From NCBI GenBank assembly GCA_015488335.1, contig WFNZ01000053.1, positions 1 to 42,709 of the forward strand: a stretch of 42,709 bases of DNA, read 5' to 3'. The notes under the pieces are model-generated. The model did not search any database. It was not told the DNA's origin and worked only from the letters and a program-made list of their open reading frames with translations. Below, one piece after another: positions 41,528 to 42,709 of the stretch (positions are counted from its first letter, which is position 1; each line of letters begins with the position of its first letter). This DNA is from Thermovibrio sp. Its GTDB lineage: Bacteria > Aquificota > Aquificia > Desulfurobacteriales > Desulfurobacteriaceae. Both the position numbers and the translations under genes were made by a program.

Positions 41528-42709
41528 CTCTTCCGGAAATCTGGATTCTTTTTAGCCTTTCTACTCCTCCTAAAATGATTTCGGCGGGAAGTCTCTCTAT
41601 TCTTTCTTCAGGGAGTCTGTAGAGCTCCGCTGATAGCTCCAGCTTCCCGTGGATGAGGAGCTCCCTCAGTATCCTCAGGGCTTCTTTTCTAAAGTCCTCG
41701 TCTTCCGATTCACTGTAGAGGTAGTTAAAGTCTTCTCTCATAAGCTCTTCAAACTTTCCAGGGAATAGCAGGGTTAAGACAAGGGGAAGTTCTGAGGGTA
41801 CTGCATCGGCTTCATCAAGTTTTGGAGCTATAAGTTCTAAAATTCCTTCAATTTCCGGATCTTCTTCCTTTAAAGCGTCTCCGCCGGAGCATTTAAGGAG
41901 AAGGTGATAGAGAGTTCCTGTAATATCTTCCCAATCTTCAGGTGTTAATTCCTCTTTTTCAAGGATTTTCTTAACTATCAGCTCTGTTCTTCTTATCTCT
42001 CCCTCTTTCGGAATACAGGTTCCACAGGGAACCCAGAGTTCGTCCCTTGCTGTAGCCATCTCAACGAGCCCTTTTAAGACCTCTTCCAACCAATTGTTTT
42101 CGTGGTTTAGAAAAAAATCGGTGATTTCCTCAAACCCTAAAAAACGGGCGAGGTCTATCGGTTTGAGGCCATGCTCGTTTTCAACATCAGGGTTGGCTCC
42201 AGAGAGGAGCAGGAACTCAACAGCTTCTTTTCTGTTTCTCTCTACAGCTTTGTGGAGCGGAGTATTTCCCTCTCCGTTTTTCTCGTTTATCTGGTCTTTG
42301 AAAAGCTCAAGGACTTGAACCTGCCCTTCTGCAGCAGCGGTGTGAACCGGGAGATTTCCGAAATTATCGCCGATTTTTTTGAGGAGCTCCCACAGCTTCT
42401 CATCGGTTTCTTTCAGAGCTTTTATGAAAGCTACGTTTCCTCTTTCAGCGGCAAGGTGAAGGGGAGTTTTTCCGTTCCTGTTTTTAAGAATGCTCATAAG
42501 CCTTTTCCGGTCAATTTTTCCATTTGAAACTTTTTCCTGAAAGTTTTTGATGATTTCAACAGATACTTCGTAATTTCCACAGAGGGCAGCAATGTGTAGG
42601 AGAGAGTTTCCGTTTGAATTTTTGACCGTTGTATACCTTCCATTTTCAGTTAACTTTTTGACTGTTGAAATATCTCCTGAAACAACAGCCCTTTTTAATA
42701 CTTCAGAAA
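41523..42709 (-). CDS. Ankyrin-repeat protein (partial, runs off the right edge)
   Basis: The frame is open to the window end, so the true start lies outside; an ATG at 42497 is internal to a repeat array. At least four to five ankyrin repeats are visible (NGNSLLHIAALCGNYE, NGKTPLHLAAERGN, GNLPVHTAAAEGQ, GNTPLHKAVERNRKEAVEFLLLSGANPD), followed by a capping repeat and about 190 residues of charged helical sequence with a CGTC motif (WVPCGTCIP). Such repeats bind partner proteins. It stands at the head of the accessory cluster. 394 residues are visible. Confidence 0.88.
   Translation of the reverse strand, partial: SEVLKRAVVSGDISTVKKLTENGRYTTVKNSNGNSLLHIAALCGNYEVSVEIIKNFQEKVSNGKIDRKRLMSILKNRNGKTPLHLAAERGNVAFIKALKETDEKLWELLKKIGDNFGNLPVHTAAAEGQVQVLELFKDQINEKNGEGNTPLHKAVERNRKEAVEFLLLSGANPDVENEHGLKPIDLARFLGFEEITDFFLNHENNWLEEVLKGLVEMATARDELWVPCGTCIPKEGEIRRTELIVKKILEKEELTPEDWEDITGTLYHLLLKCSGGDALKEEDPEIEGILELIAPKLDEADAVPSELPLVLTLLFPGKFEELMREDFNYLYSESEDEDFRKEALRILRELLIHGKLELSAELYRLPEERIERLPAEIILGGVERLKRIQISGRD

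Overview
The window looks like a piece of the main chromosome of a thermophilic, chemolithoautotrophic bacterium of the Aquificota, most likely a Thermovibrio- or Desulfurobacterium-like member of the Desulfurobacteriaceae. This is an inference from gene content and style: indolepyruvate:ferredoxin oxidoreductase, a sulfur-handling operon, lysine- and glutamate-rich proteins, many TTG/GTG starts and very compact packing. No rRNA, tRNA, CRISPR array or insertion sequence was found.

Layout. Positions 1-252 hold the end of a membrane-protein gene coupled to a 57-residue ORF, convergent with gatA. 249-2332 (minus) is cREC-gatC-gatA. Directly divergent from it, 2353-4661 (plus) carries a ThiS-like protein, ruvX, rimM, trmD and a small unknown. 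4699-5776 (minus) holds a 54-residue BFD-like [2Fe-2S] protein, an FmdB zinc ribbon and a higBA toxin-antitoxin pair with a clear operator. 5858-10006 (plus) is amino-acid metabolism: pheA, hisB and iorAB. 9991-13347 (minus) is a probable peroxide-defence operon, katG plus an Nramp-type metal transporter, behind palindromic control sites. 13429-16923 is smc, divergent from a sugar-nucleotide epimerase (17000-17974). 18015-18582 is mazEF. 18826-21004 (minus) is a TSUP exporter, a rhodanese, a two-cysteine ArsR regulator and a beta-carbonic anhydrase. 21152-26721 (plus) is a complete TolC/adaptor/RND efflux operon ending in a terminator.

The centre of the right half is the replication origin. 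dnaA (32051-33475) and dnaN (30719-31813) flank about 240 bp with ten perfect TTATCCACA DnaA boxes, and four of these boxes lie inside the dnaA reading frame and encode the C-terminal tail of DnaA. A glycosyltransferase gene overlaps the start of dnaA. Downstream of dnaN the same strand continues with pgsA, plsY, a prenyl diphosphate synthase and dxs, so replication initiation and membrane-lipid or isoprenoid genes form one co-directional block. proS lies on the other strand at 34592-36295.

From 36308 to the right edge is a minus-strand accessory cluster: an ankyrin-repeat protein, a helical protein with no normal start codon, an unknown 289-residue protein, an N-formylglutamate-amidohydrolase-like enzyme, a GGCT-like protein, a small charged protein, a PLD-HerA fusion ATPase and a PD-(D/E)XK-type nuclease. 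The PLD-HerA/nuclease pair is the best candidate here for an undescribed defence or DNA-processing system.

Across the whole window the palindrome GGAGCTCC is hugely over-represented (about 50 copies by hand count; its core GAGCTC about 100 copies). It occurs in all three reading frames and between genes, like the highly iterated palindromes of cyanobacteria.
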